A DNA stretch of 64,000 nt from CAWIUB01 sp963839175 (GTDB lineage Bacteria > Actinomycetota > Actinomycetes > Mycobacteriales > Jatrophihabitantaceae), in contig CAWIUB010000013.1 of assembly GCA_963839175.1 (NCBI GenBank), positions 62,001 through 126,000 on the forward strand, written 5' to 3'. Shown here piece by piece: positions 14,839 to 26,085 of the stretch. The first letter of the stretch is position 1. Each line of letters opens with the position of its first letter. The notes beneath the pieces are model-generated. The model made no database searches, was not told the DNA's origin, and saw only the letters and a program-made list of their open reading frames with translations. The position numbers and the translations under genes are program-made.

Positions 14839-16596
14839 GTGTTGCGTATGTCCACCCTGTTCCTGCGAACCTTGCGCGACGATCCCGCCGACGCGGAGGT
14901 GCCCAGCCACAAGCTGCTCGTGCGTGCCGGCTACATCCGCCGGGTCGCACCGGGCATCTACTCGTGGCTGCCGCTGGGCCTGGCGGTGCTGGCGAATATC
15001 GAGCGGATCGTCCGCGAGGAGATGAACGCGATCGGGTCGCAGGAGGTGCATTTTCCGGCGCTGATCCCACGGGAGATCTTCGAGGCCAGCGGCCGCTACC
15101 AGGACTACTTCGAGATCCTGTTCAAGCTGCGCGATCGCAAGGGCGCCGACTACCTGCTGGGGCCGACCCACGAGGAGCTGTTCACCCTGCTGGTCAAGGG
15201 CGAGTACTCCTCCTACAAGGACTACCCCCTGTCGCTGTACCAGATCCAGACGAAGTATCGCGACGAGGCGCGCCCGCGCGCCGGCATTCTGCGCGCCCGC
15301 GAGTTTGTCATGAAGGACTCGTACTCGTTCGACCTCGACGACGCCGGGCTAGAGCGGTCCTACCGGGCCCACCGTGACGCCTACAAGCGGATCTTCACCC
15401 GGATGGGCCTGCGTTACAAGATCGTTTTCGCGGTGTCCGGGGCGATGGGCGGCTCGGCGTCGGAGGAGTTCCTGGCTCCGGCGCCCGCTGGCGAGGACAC
15501 CTTCGTGCAATGCACCAACTGCGATTACGCCGCCAACACCGAGGCGGTCGTCATTGCCGCGCCCGAGCCACGTGACCCGTCCGGCCATCCGGCTGAGCAG
15601 GTGCTCGACACACCGCACACCCCGACGATCGATTCGCTGGTCACGAGACTCAACGAGCTCGGCCTGCGTGACGAGCCGTTCACCGGCGCGGACACGCTCA
15701 AGAACGTCGCCCTGAGGACGCACATGCCGGGCACCGACGAGAACGAGCTCCTGATCGTCGGCGTACCGGGAGACCGCGAGGTCGACCTGAAGCGGATCAA
15801 CGGGCAGCTCGAGCCAGTAGTGGCCGAGCAGGCCGGTCCCGAGGAGCTGGCGCGGGTACCGGAGCTGGTCAAGGGCTACATCGGCCCACAGCACCTGGCT
15901 GAATGGAAGGTGCGGTACGTCGTCGACCCGCTCGTGGTCGATGGGTCGGCCTGGATTACGGGCGCGAACGCCGAGGGCAAGCACGCCGCCTTCGTCGTGC
16001 GCGGCCGCGACTTCACCCCGGACGGCGAGCTGGGCGCGGTCGAGATCCGCGACGGTGACCGGTGCGCCGTGTGCGGGTCGCCGCTGGAGATCGCGCGCGG
16101 TATCGAGATGGGCCACGTCTTCGCGCTCGGCCGAAAATACGCCGAGACGTTTGGCCTGCAGGCGCTGGATCAGAACGGCAAGCCGGTGACAATCACCATG
16201 GGCTCGTACGGCGTCGGCGTCACCCGGGCGGTGGCTGCGATCGCCGAGCAGACCTACGACGAGAAGGGGTTGTGCTGGCCGCGCACGGTTGCGCCGGCCG
16301 ACGTGCATCTCGTGGCCACCGGTAAAGACGAGCACGTCTACTCCGTCGCGGATGACATCGCTGCCGAGCTGGAGCGGCAGGGAATCCGGGTGCTGTACGA
16401 CGACCGGCGAGGTGTGTCCGCGGGGGTCAAGTTCGCCGACGCGGAGCTGCTTGGCGTCCCCACGATCGTTGTCGTCGGCCGCGGTCTGGCCAGCGGCATC
16501 GTCGAGCTGCGCGACCGCGGGACGGGCGACCGGCAGGATGTCCCAGTCGACGACGCAGCCGGAGTGGTTGCCGAGCACGTCCGGAGCAGATCTTGA
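14839..16596 (+). CDS. proS: Prolyl-tRNA synthetase
   Basis: The 585-residue enzyme charges tRNA-Pro. It is the bacterial type with an inserted editing domain. Class II motif 1 lies near 40-60 (RVAPGIYSWLPLGLAVLANI), motif 2 near 135-160 (YRDEARPRAGILRAREF) and motif 3 near 455 (GSYGVGVTRAV). The insertion between motifs 2 and 3, about residues 220-400, deacylates mischarged Ala-tRNA. The C-terminal anticodon-binding domain includes LYDDRRGVSAGVKFADAELL. GTG 14839 fits a leaderless promoter; ATG 14848 is the alternative. Confidence 0.97.
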   Translation: MLRMSTLFLRTLRDDPADAEVPSHKLLVRAGYIRRVAPGIYSWLPLGLAVLANIERIVREEMNAIGSQEVHFPALIPREIFEASGRYQDYFEILFKLRDRKGADYLLGPTHEELFTLLVKGEYSSYKDYPLSLYQIQTKYRDEARPRAGILRAREFVMKDSYSFDLDDAGLERSYRAHRDAYKRIFTRMGLRYKIVFAVSGAMGGSASEEFLAPAPAGEDTFVQCTNCDYAANTEAVVIAAPEPRDPSGHPAEQVLDTPHTPTIDSLVTRLNELGLRDEPFTGADTLKNVALRTHMPGTDENELLIVGVPGDREVDLKRINGQLEPVVAEQAGPEELARVPELVKGYIGPQHLAEWKVRYVVDPLVVDGSAWITGANAEGKHAAFVVRGRDFTPDGELGAVEIRDGDRCAVCGSPLEIARGIEMGHVFALGRKYAETFGLQALDQNGKPVTITMGSYGVGVTRAVAAIAEQTYDEKGLCWPRTVAPADVHLVATGKDEHVYSVADDIAAELERQGIRVLYDDRRGVSAGVKFADAELLGVPTIVVVGRGLASGIVELRDRGTGDRQDVPVDDAAGVVAEHVRSRS

Positions 16597-16614
16597 TGCT
16601 CGCATTGAGCTATG

Positions 16615-16775
16615 GAGCCTGTTGCAAAATGGCCGAACGCCGACTGCGGGACCGAGAGTTCGCCGTTGGGGCGAGGCAGATTTGGTCGGTCGTATCGCAT
16701 TCGGTCGGCTGCGACGACTTGGGAGCTTCACGCTCAGCAGACGGCCCGGCCGCGCGTCGATTACGCAACAGGCTC
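16615..16775. mobile_element. MITE-like insertion with terminal inverted repeats
   Basis: A 161-base segment between proS and ung starts GAGCCTGTTGCAAAAT (16615-16630) and ends with the inverse of GAGCCTGTTGCGTAAT (16760-16775); 14 of 16 positions match. It is flanked on both sides by TATG (16611-16614 and 16776-16779), a possible target duplication. Imperfect symmetry extends outward to 16607 and 16783. The interior has no transposase or plausible ORF. The ends recall the CTGTTGCAAA tips of IS6- and some IS5-family elements, but I cannot assign a parent. Confidence 0.6.
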
Positions 16776-16813
16776 TATGGCTCCATGTCGTCATCAAGAT
16801 CGCCGAGGTCGAC

Positions 16814-17491
16814 GTGAGCGGACGCCCGCTGCGCGAGCTCGTGGACATCGGCTGGGCGAAGGCACTCGATCCGGTGGCCGACCAGGTCGCGGCGATGGGT
16901 GATTTGTTGCGCGCCGAGATCGCGGCCGGGCGAACCTATCTTCCTGCCGGGCAGAATGTGCTGCGCGCCTTCACCTTGCCGTTCGCGGACGTGCGGGTCC
17001 TGATCGTCGGCCAGGACCCGTACCCGACACCCGGGCACGCCGTCGGGCTGTCGTTTTCGGTCGAGCCGCACGTGCGCCCGATCCCGCGCAGCCTGCAGAA
17101 CATTTACCGCGAGCTGGGTACCGATCTGGGGCTACCGCTCCCGCCGAACGGCGACCTGACGCCGTGGACCGGACACGGCGTGTTGCTGCTCAACAGGGTG
17201 CTCACTGTCGCCCCGGGCGCGCCCGCGTCGCACCGTGGCAAGGGCTGGGAGCTGGTCACCGACCAGGCGATCCGCGCTCTCGCCACCCGCGGCACGCCGC
17301 TGGTGGCGATCCTCTGGGGCCGGGACGCGCAATCGCTACGTCCGCTGTTGCGTGGCGTCGCGTGCCTCGAGTCCGCGCACCCGAGCCCCATGTCGGCCGA
17401 CCGGGGCTTCTTCGGCTCCCGCCCGTTCAGCCGGGCGAACGCGATGCTCGCGGAACAGGGCGCCGAGCCCGTCGACTGGAGCCTTGCGTGA
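16814..17491 (+). CDS. ung: Uracil-DNA glycosylase, family 1
   Basis: The 225-residue enzyme removes uracil from DNA as the first step of base excision repair. The catalytic water-activating motif GQDPYP with Asp lies near residue 65, the N-D contact loop near 120 (VLLLNRVLTV), and the minor-groove intercalation loop HPSPMSADRGFFG near 193. The length is normal for the family. GTG 16814 is the first start after the upstream insertion element that gives a family-like N-terminus; a weak GAGG lies 5 bases before it. The insertion may have displaced the original promoter. Confidence 0.95.
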   Translation: MSGRPLRELVDIGWAKALDPVADQVAAMGDLLRAEIAAGRTYLPAGQNVLRAFTLPFADVRVLIVGQDPYPTPGHAVGLSFSVEPHVRPIPRSLQNIYRELGTDLGLPLPPNGDLTPWTGHGVLLLNRVLTVAPGAPASHRGKGWELVTDQAIRALATRGTPLVAILWGRDAQSLRPLLRGVACLESAHPSPMSADRGFFGSRPFSRANAMLAEQGAEPVDWSLA

Positions 17492-17568
17492 GCCTGGCTC
17501 CGCACTCGGTTTCCGCGGGACCCGTCCTCCGCAACATCGTGGCGGAGATCGTCGCGGCTGGCCCCGCT

Positions 17569-17595
17569 TGATATCATCGAGCCCGATTGATATCA
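17569..17595. promoter_or_regulatory. Operator of the vapBC locus
   Basis: Two copies of the palindrome TGATATCA, at 17569-17576 and 17588-17595, are centred 19 bases apart and end 10 bases before the antitoxin ATG. Paired palindromes of this kind are typical sites for antitoxin-toxin autorepression. The second copy abuts the ribosome site AGGAGG. Confidence 0.65.
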
Positions 17596-17605
17596 GGAGG
17601 TCGCG

Positions 17606-17821
17606 ATGACTCGCACCGTGATCGACATCGACGACGAGGCCCTGGCACGGGCCGCGAAGGTGCTTGGTACAAAGACGAAGGTCGAGACCGTCAACCGCGC
17701 GCTGAACCGAGTCGCACCGAGGCCCGGCGCGGATGAGGAGCGCCAACAGTTCGAGGAGCTTCTGGACCTGGTTGGCGACATGTTGGCCGAGACCGACGTC
17801 CGTGCCGAAGCATGGCGGTAG
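17606..17821 (+). CDS. vapB: VapB-type antitoxin
   Basis: The 71-residue protein begins MTRTVIDIDDEALARAAKVLG, the ribbon-helix-helix start of VapB proteins in the DUF2191/VapB47-like group, and continues TKTKVETVNRALN, a conserved helix. The C-terminal acidic helix around EERQQFEELLDLVGDML should bind the toxin. The stop overlaps the toxin start by 10 bases. A clear AGGAGG ribosome site precedes the ATG. Confidence 0.88.
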   Translation: MTRTVIDIDDEALARAAKVLGTKTKVETVNRALNRVAPRPGADEERQQFEELLDLVGDMLAETDVRAEAWR

Positions 17822-18261
17822 CCAGCCCATATCTGGTCGACAAATCGGCCTGGGAGCAGCAGCGTTACGACGAGCGGGCCCGCCGACGGGCGACCGAACT
17901 GCAGAGCACCGGCCAGTTCTCGGTCTGTGTGGTGTCGCTCGCGGAGATTCTTTACTCGGCGCGCAGCGCAGCCGAGTTTGCACGAGTTCGAGATCTGCTC
18001 TCCCCGCTGCCGCACCTCGGGGTGACCTCGGCAGCTGAGAGCCAGGTCATCGACCTCATGGCCGCACTCGCTGCACGTGGGCAACACCGGATGCCGATCC
18101 CCGATCTGCTGCTGGCTGCTATCGCGCAGGCTCACGGCGCCGTGGTGCTGCATTACGACGCGGACTTCGAGCGGATCGCCGAGGTCACCGGCCAGCGGCA
18201 AGAGTGGATCGTGCCGCGCGGTACCGGGCATGGGGCGGGCTCACGCGGCACGCCGAGCTGA
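17812..18261 (+). CDS. vapC: VapC-type PIN ribonuclease toxin
   Basis: The 149-residue protein has the PIN catalytic residues in YLVDKSAWE (first Asp), VVSLAEILYSAR (Glu), and MPIPDLLLAAIAQAHGAVVLHYDADFERIA (two further Asp). The Lys-Ser after the first Asp is typical of one VapC subgroup. It is a presumed Mg-dependent RNase held in check by the overlapping upstream antitoxin gene. The C-terminal tail after VPRG is Gly-rich and probably disordered. Confidence 0.88.
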   Translation: MAVASPYLVDKSAWEQQRYDERARRRATELQSTGQFSVCVVSLAEILYSARSAAEFARVRDLLSPLPHLGVTSAAESQVIDLMAALAARGQHRMPIPDLLLAAIAQAHGAVVLHYDADFERIAEVTGQRQEWIVPRGTGHGAGSRGTPS

Positions 18262-18332
18262 CGCGACAAGCACGGTGTCGGGGCCGCTCGTTAGGCTCGG
18301 AGACGCCGCCCGAATCGATCCGGAAGAAGACC

Positions 18333-21269
<2,937 letters not shown>

Positions 21270-21369
21270 GCCAGCGGGTTGGCGGCTTTGCATCGCTGGA
21301 ACCTCCGGCGTGCCCATGTTGAACGGCTATGGTCGTCCAGATAACAAACGGGAAACGGGGCTCGTTCTG

Positions 21370-23046
21370 ATGGGCAGACATGCCGCTGAACCGGCACCTG
21401 CAGCTGCGCGCGCGGGCGCTGGGCGCCGCATCGCCATCGCGGTGGCCGCGGTCGCGGTCGCCGGTGCGGCTGTGGGCGTGGCGGTTTACCAGCTCGCAAG
21501 CGGCTCGTCCTCCCACACATCCGCGGGGTCGCCCGCTGGCCAGTCCTCCGCCCCGGCCTGCACACGTCAGGTCCACGTCGTCACCGCGTCGTCCTTCGTC
21601 CCGGTCCTGAACAAAGTGGCCGGCTCGCTCGCCTCGGGGTCCGACTGCGTCGCCATCAAGACCACGGTGGCTGACGGTCAGGGGGCCGCGAACGTCGTCG
21701 CGTCCTCGCCCGACGCCGATGTGTGGATTCCCGATGACGCGTCGTGGCGCAACCTGCCCAACAACGTCAAACTTGCCGGCAGCGCTGGCTCAGTCATTGC
21801 CACGAGCCCAATGTATTTCGTGACGCTGAAGAACACGCCGCTGCCAGCGGCGGAAGGCTCATGGGTGGGCCTCGCCTCGGTGCTCAGCCAGCAGACCGGC
21901 ACCAAATTGGTGATCCGCGATCCGGCGGCGTCCGGGGACGGGCTGGTCGCCGCCGGATCGATAGGTGATGCGGTCTTCACTCTCAGCGGGCCGCTGCAGT
22001 CGGCGCTTGATCTGATGCGGGCCTGGCAGAAGGGCCGCACCGTCACCGGCTCGCAACCAGCCTTCCCGCAGGCGTCGAACGAGATCGGGGTCGTGCCGGA
22101 GTACGCGTTGCTGCGTTCCGGCAAGGCTGATCTGTACACCGTGACAGCCCCTACCGACGCGACCGGCATGATGCGCTTTACCTGGAATCCGACAACGGCA
22201 GCGGCGGCGGACCCGAACCGCACCGCCGCGCTCAATGCACTACATGAAGCGCTGACGGGCGCTGACTCGGGTGCCGCGTTAGCCGCCAACGACCTGCGCG
22301 GGCCGACCGGCCAGCCGATCGCCGGGGAGGGACATGACACGGCGGCATTGCCGCAACAGCACGGCAAGTCACTGGCCACCCTCTCTCAGCACCACGTGTG
22401 GCACGTGCTCACCACCTGGCACCCCGACCAACGCAAGGCGAACATGCTCGTGGTCGTCGACGTCTCGGGCTCGATGGGCAACGCCGCGTCCAGCAGCGAC
22501 CCGCGGCCGCTCATCTCGGTTGTGCGGCAGAGCGTCGCCCAGCTAAGTGCGCTCTCGCCACCGACCTCCTATCTCGGACTCTGGAAGTTCGGCTACCAGC
22601 TGAGCCCGCCGAACGACTACCAGGTGCTGGTGCCGACGGCCGCACTCGATCCCGGCCAGCAGGCGAGATTCAACGCCGCGGCGGCGGGCCTGGCCGCCCA
22701 GGACACGGGCACCGGGCTGTACGACACAATCCTTGCCGCTTACCAGGCCGAGCAAGCGCACTTCCAGAACGGTATGCCGAACGAGGTGCTGATCTTCACC
22801 GACGGCAAGAACGAGGACGCTCCTAACTCGATCTCGCTCGCCCAGCTCAAGTCCAGCCTGGCAGCCGCCGACCCGACGAAGCGCGTACAGATCGGCGTGC
22901 TGGGTTTCCGCGGCGAACTTCCGGTCGACCAGCTCACCGACGCCCTGTCGCCGGTCGGCGGGCAGGTCGACAGCCTGAAAAATGCCAACGATGTGCTGGG
23001 TGCCTTCGTGCATGCGGTCTCCGGAGGTCTCACGCACTCACCGTGA
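21370..23046 (+). CDS. Membrane-anchored substrate-binding plus VWA-domain protein
   Basis: The 558-residue protein combines three parts: an N-terminal transmembrane segment at 20-42, a periplasmic solute-binding-like domain at about 65-320 with VHVVTASSFVPVLNKVAGSL and SNEIGVVPEYALL, and a von Willebrand A domain at about 357-550. The VWA domain carries an intact MIDAS motif, VVDVSGSMG with Asp364, Ser366 and Ser368, and a later Asp in IFTDGKNED. Such fusions occur in Actinobacteria as surface proteins, probably binding a ligand and a metal-dependent protein partner. The function is unknown. It overlaps the deaminase gene in a GTGA arrangement. Confidence 0.8.
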   Translation: MGRHAAEPAPAAARAGAGRRIAIAVAAVAVAGAAVGVAVYQLASGSSSHTSAGSPAGQSSAPACTRQVHVVTASSFVPVLNKVAGSLASGSDCVAIKTTVADGQGAANVVASSPDADVWIPDDASWRNLPNNVKLAGSAGSVIATSPMYFVTLKNTPLPAAEGSWVGLASVLSQQTGTKLVIRDPAASGDGLVAAGSIGDAVFTLSGPLQSALDLMRAWQKGRTVTGSQPAFPQASNEIGVVPEYALLRSGKADLYTVTAPTDATGMMRFTWNPTTAAAADPNRTAALNALHEALTGADSGAALAANDLRGPTGQPIAGEGHDTAALPQQHGKSLATLSQHHVWHVLTTWHPDQRKANMLVVVDVSGSMGNAASSSDPRPLISVVRQSVAQLSALSPPTSYLGLWKFGYQLSPPNDYQVLVPTAALDPGQQARFNAAAAGLAAQDTGTGLYDTILAAYQAEQAHFQNGMPNEVLIFTDGKNEDAPNSISLAQLKSSLAAADPTKRVQIGVLGFRGELPVDQLTDALSPVGGQVDSLKNANDVLGAFVHAVSGGLTHSP

Positions 23047-24065
23047 CCAATCTCGACGCGTTCATCGCCGGATTGCCGAAGGCCGAACTGCACGTCCACC
23101 AGGTCGGATCGGCCTCGCCGCGGATCGTCGCCGAACTGGCCGCCCGCCACGAGGGCACCACGCCGGTGCCGACCGACCCGCAGCTGCTCGCGGATTACTT
23201 CACCTTCACGGACTTCGGTCATTTCATCGAGGTGTACCTGTCAGTGGTCGACCTGATCCGCGATCCGGCCGACGTGTGGACGCTGACCTACGAGATCGCC
23301 GAGGATCTGGCCGCGCAGCACGTCCGCTACGCCGAGCTGACCGTGACGCCCTACTCGTCTGTGGTGCGGGGCATCGCCGGCCAGGAGTTCTGCGCCGCGA
23401 TCGAGGACGCCCGGCGCCGAGCACTCGCGGACCTCGGCGTGCGCCTGGCCTGGTGCTTCGACATCCCCGGGGAGGCCGGGCTGGCCTCCGCGGACCTCAC
23501 GTTGGACGTCGCGCTGCGCCAGCGCCCGGACGGACTGGTGAGCTTCGGTCTCGGCGGCCCCGAGCGGGGTGTGCCACGCGGGCAGTTCGTGTCGCACTTC
23601 GCCAAGGCGCGAGCCGCCGGACTGCACAGCGTGCCGCACGCTGGCGAGTCGACGGGTCCACAGGCGATCTGGGACGCGATCCACCACCTCGGCGCCGAGC
23701 GGATCGGGCACGGCATCGCGGCGGCGCACGACCCGGGGCTGCTCGAGTATCTGGCCCGGCATGACATCACGCTGGAGGTCTGTCCCACGTCGAACGTCCG
23801 CACCCGCTCGGTGGCGAACTTGGCCGAGCACCCGCTGCCGGCGCTGGTGGCCGCGGGCGTTCCCGTGACGATCAACTCCGACGACCCCCCGATGTTCTCG
23901 ACCACGCTGAATGACGAGTATGCGATCGCCGCCCGCCTGCTCGGTCTGGACGCCGACGGAGTGGTCGAGCTGGCGCGGGCGGCCGTTCGTGCTTCGTTTC
24001 TCGACGATGCCGGCAAACGCAGCCTGCTCGCGGATATCGAAACCTACGCCGGGACGGCTGACTAG
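23043..24065 (+). CDS. Adenosine deaminase-family nucleoside deaminase
   Basis: The 340-residue TIM-barrel enzyme has all zinc ligands and catalytic residues of the family: ELHVH near 15-19, HAGES near 200 with His and Glu, GHGIAA near 223, and NSDDPPMF near 279 with two Asp. Instead of the HLEGT loop of classical adenosine deaminases it has HQVGSASP, a variant common in Actinobacteria. Some ADA relatives deaminate aminodeoxyfutalosine in menaquinone synthesis, so the substrate is open. The GTG start overlaps the stop of the VWA gene. Confidence 0.85.
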   Translation: MTNLDAFIAGLPKAELHVHQVGSASPRIVAELAARHEGTTPVPTDPQLLADYFTFTDFGHFIEVYLSVVDLIRDPADVWTLTYEIAEDLAAQHVRYAELTVTPYSSVVRGIAGQEFCAAIEDARRRALADLGVRLAWCFDIPGEAGLASADLTLDVALRQRPDGLVSFGLGGPERGVPRGQFVSHFAKARAAGLHSVPHAGESTGPQAIWDAIHHLGAERIGHGIAAAHDPGLLEYLARHDITLEVCPTSNVRTRSVANLAEHPLPALVAAGVPVTINSDDPPMFSTTLNDEYAIAARLLGLDADGVVELARAAVRASFLDDAGKRSLLADIETYAGTAD

Positions 24066-24068
24066 GCT
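24063..24068 (+). promoter_or_regulatory. -10 element of uvrC, probable leaderless start
   Basis: TAGGCT overlaps the stop region of the deaminase gene and ends 7 bases before the uvrC GTG, leaving no room for a ribosome site. Readthrough from upstream is also possible. Confidence 0.4.
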
Positions 24069-24075
24069 CGGTTGG

Positions 24076-26085
24076 GTGCCCGACCCGTCCACCTATCGTC
24101 CCGCCGCTGGGACGATTCCGGTCGGGCCCGGCGTCTACCGGTTCCGCGACGAGCGGGGTCGGGTCATCTACGTCGGCAAGGCAAAGAGCCTGCGGCAGCG
24201 GTTGAACTCCTACTTCGCTGACCTGTCTGCGCTGCATCCGCGCACTCGGCACATGGTCATGAGCGCCGCAAGCGTCGAGTGGACGGTCGTGCGGACCGAG
24301 GTCGAGGCGCTGCAGCTCGAGTACTCGTGGATCAAGGAGTTCGATCCACGCTTCAATGTGCGTTACCGCGACGACAAGTCCTACCCGTCGCTGGCCGTCA
24401 CGCTCGACGAGGAATTCCCCCGGCTGCAGGTGATGCGCGGCGCGAAGCGCAAGGGTGTGCGCTACTTCGGCCCCTACTCACATGCCTGGGCGATTCGCGA
24501 GACGCTCGACCTGCTGCTGCGCGTCTTCCCGGCTCGGACCTGCTCGGCGGGGGTATTCAAGCGGGCCGGGCAGATCGGCCGGCCGTGCCTGCTCGGCTAC
24601 ATCGGCAAGTGCAGCGCCCCGTGCGTCGGGCGGGTGTCAGCCGATGAGCATCGGCAGATCGTCGATGATTTCTGCGACTTCATGGCCGGCAGGACGGACC
24701 TGATGATCCGCCGATTGGAGAAGGAGATGGCCCAGGCGAGCGCGGATCTGCAGTTCGAGCAAGCCGCCCGGCTGCGCGATGACCTCGACGCCTTGCGCCG
24801 GGCGATGGAGAGGCAGGCCGTCGTGCTCGGTGACGGCACGGATGCCGACGTGGTGGCCTTCGCCCAGGATGACCTGGAGGCAGCGGTTCAGGTCTTCCAT
24901 GTGCGCGGCGGCCGGGTGCGTGGCCAGCGCGGCTGGGTGGTCGAGAAGGTCGAGCGGGTGACAACGGGCGAGCTCGTCGAGCAGTTCGTCACCCAGTTTT
25001 ACGGCGCAGATGCCGACGGGGCAGATGGCGCAGGCATACCCCGCGAAATCCTTGTTCCGGAGCTGCCGGAAAATGCGCCGGCGCTCGACGAGTGGCTGCG
25101 CGGGCAGCGCGGCGGCCGGGTGTCCCTGCGGGTGCCGCAACGGGGCGACAAGCGGGCACTGATGGAGACAGTGACGCGGAACGCGGGGCAGGCGTTCACC
25201 CAGCACAAACTCAAGCGGGCGTCCGACCTTACCGCCCGCTCGCAGGCGCTGGCCGAGCTGCAGGAGACCCTCGGGCTGCCCGAGGCTCCGCTGCGGATCG
25301 AATGCTTCGACGTCAGCCACGTCCAGGGCACGAACGTCGTGGCCAGCATGGTCGTCTTCGAGGATGGGCTGGCCCGCAAGAGCGAATACCGGCGCTTCGC
25401 CATGCGGGCCAGCGGGGGCGACACCGACTGGATCGCCGAGGCCGTCCGCCGCCGCTTCGCCCGGTACCTGCAAGAGCAGGTCGAGTCGGTTGGCCTCGGC
25501 GACGCGCCGGCCGACCCGCACCAGCCGCCGGGCATCGACCCGATCACCGGTCGGCCGCGCAAGTTCGCGTACCCGCCCAACCTGCTCATGGTCGACGGTG
25601 GCGCGCCACAGGTCGCGGTGGCGCAGAGCGTCCTGGACGAGCTCGGTATCGACGACGTGGCCCTGGTGGGTTTGGCCAAGCGGCTCGAAGAGGTCTGGGT
25701 ACCGGGGCAGGCGTACCCGCTGATCCTGCCACGCACCTCAGAGGGGCTGTACCTGCTGCAGCGGGTCCGGGACGAGGCGCACCGCTTCGCGATCACCTAC
25801 CACCGGCAGAAGCGGTCCCGGGCGATGACGCGGTCGGCCCTGGACGGGATCGCCGGCCTGGGTGAGACCCGACGGAAGGCGCTGCTTGCGCACTTCGGCT
25901 CGCTGCGCAGGCTGCGCCAGGCTGACGCCGAGCAGATCATGGCCGTGCCAGGGATCGGCCGCCGGACGGCCGAGGCGATCGTGGCCGCGCTGGCCGGCAG
26001 CGACCGGACCGCCGAACCGGCCATCAACGTCACGACCGGCGAGGTGCTGGATGATGCCGATGCGGGGGGTGGGGTGGTGGTGTGA
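24076..26085 (+). CDS. uvrC: UvrABC excinuclease subunit C
   Basis: The 669-residue nuclease makes both incisions in nucleotide excision repair. The N-terminal GIY-YIG domain contains GVYRFRDERGRVIYVGKAKS near 17-36 for 3' incision. A UVR helix pair lies near 205-240. The RNase H-like 5' nuclease domain includes IECFDVSHVQGTNVVASMVV near 405 and LLMVDGGAPQ near 505, and two helix-hairpin-helix motifs end the protein (GIAGLGETRRKALLAHFGS, MAVPGIGRRTAEAI). GTG 24076 immediately precedes the conserved PDPSTYRP segment. It overlaps rapZ by 4 bases. Confidence 0.97.
   Translation: MPDPSTYRPAAGTIPVGPGVYRFRDERGRVIYVGKAKSLRQRLNSYFADLSALHPRTRHMVMSAASVEWTVVRTEVEALQLEYSWIKEFDPRFNVRYRDDKSYPSLAVTLDEEFPRLQVMRGAKRKGVRYFGPYSHAWAIRETLDLLLRVFPARTCSAGVFKRAGQIGRPCLLGYIGKCSAPCVGRVSADEHRQIVDDFCDFMAGRTDLMIRRLEKEMAQASADLQFEQAARLRDDLDALRRAMERQAVVLGDGTDADVVAFAQDDLEAAVQVFHVRGGRVRGQRGWVVEKVERVTTGELVEQFVTQFYGADADGADGAGIPREILVPELPENAPALDEWLRGQRGGRVSLRVPQRGDKRALMETVTRNAGQAFTQHKLKRASDLTARSQALAELQETLGLPEAPLRIECFDVSHVQGTNVVASMVVFEDGLARKSEYRRFAMRASGGDTDWIAEAVRRRFARYLQEQVESVGLGDAPADPHQPPGIDPITGRPRKFAYPPNLLMVDGGAPQVAVAQSVLDELGIDDVALVGLAKRLEEVWVPGQAYPLILPRTSEGLYLLQRVRDEAHRFAITYHRQKRSRAMTRSALDGIAGLGETRRKALLAHFGSLRRLRQADAEQIMAVPGIGRRTAEAIVAALAGSDRTAEPAINVTTGEVLDDADAGGGVVV

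Noticed and set aside
16289..16813. A 175-residue N-terminal extension of uracil-DNA glycosylase
   Set aside because: The frame is open through the proS 3' end and the insertion element, but the sequence there is not protein-like and lies in another frame of proS.
18262..18332. LexA (SOS) box in front of uvrA
   Set aside because: No GAAC-N4-GTTC palindrome is present within the spacer before the start codon.
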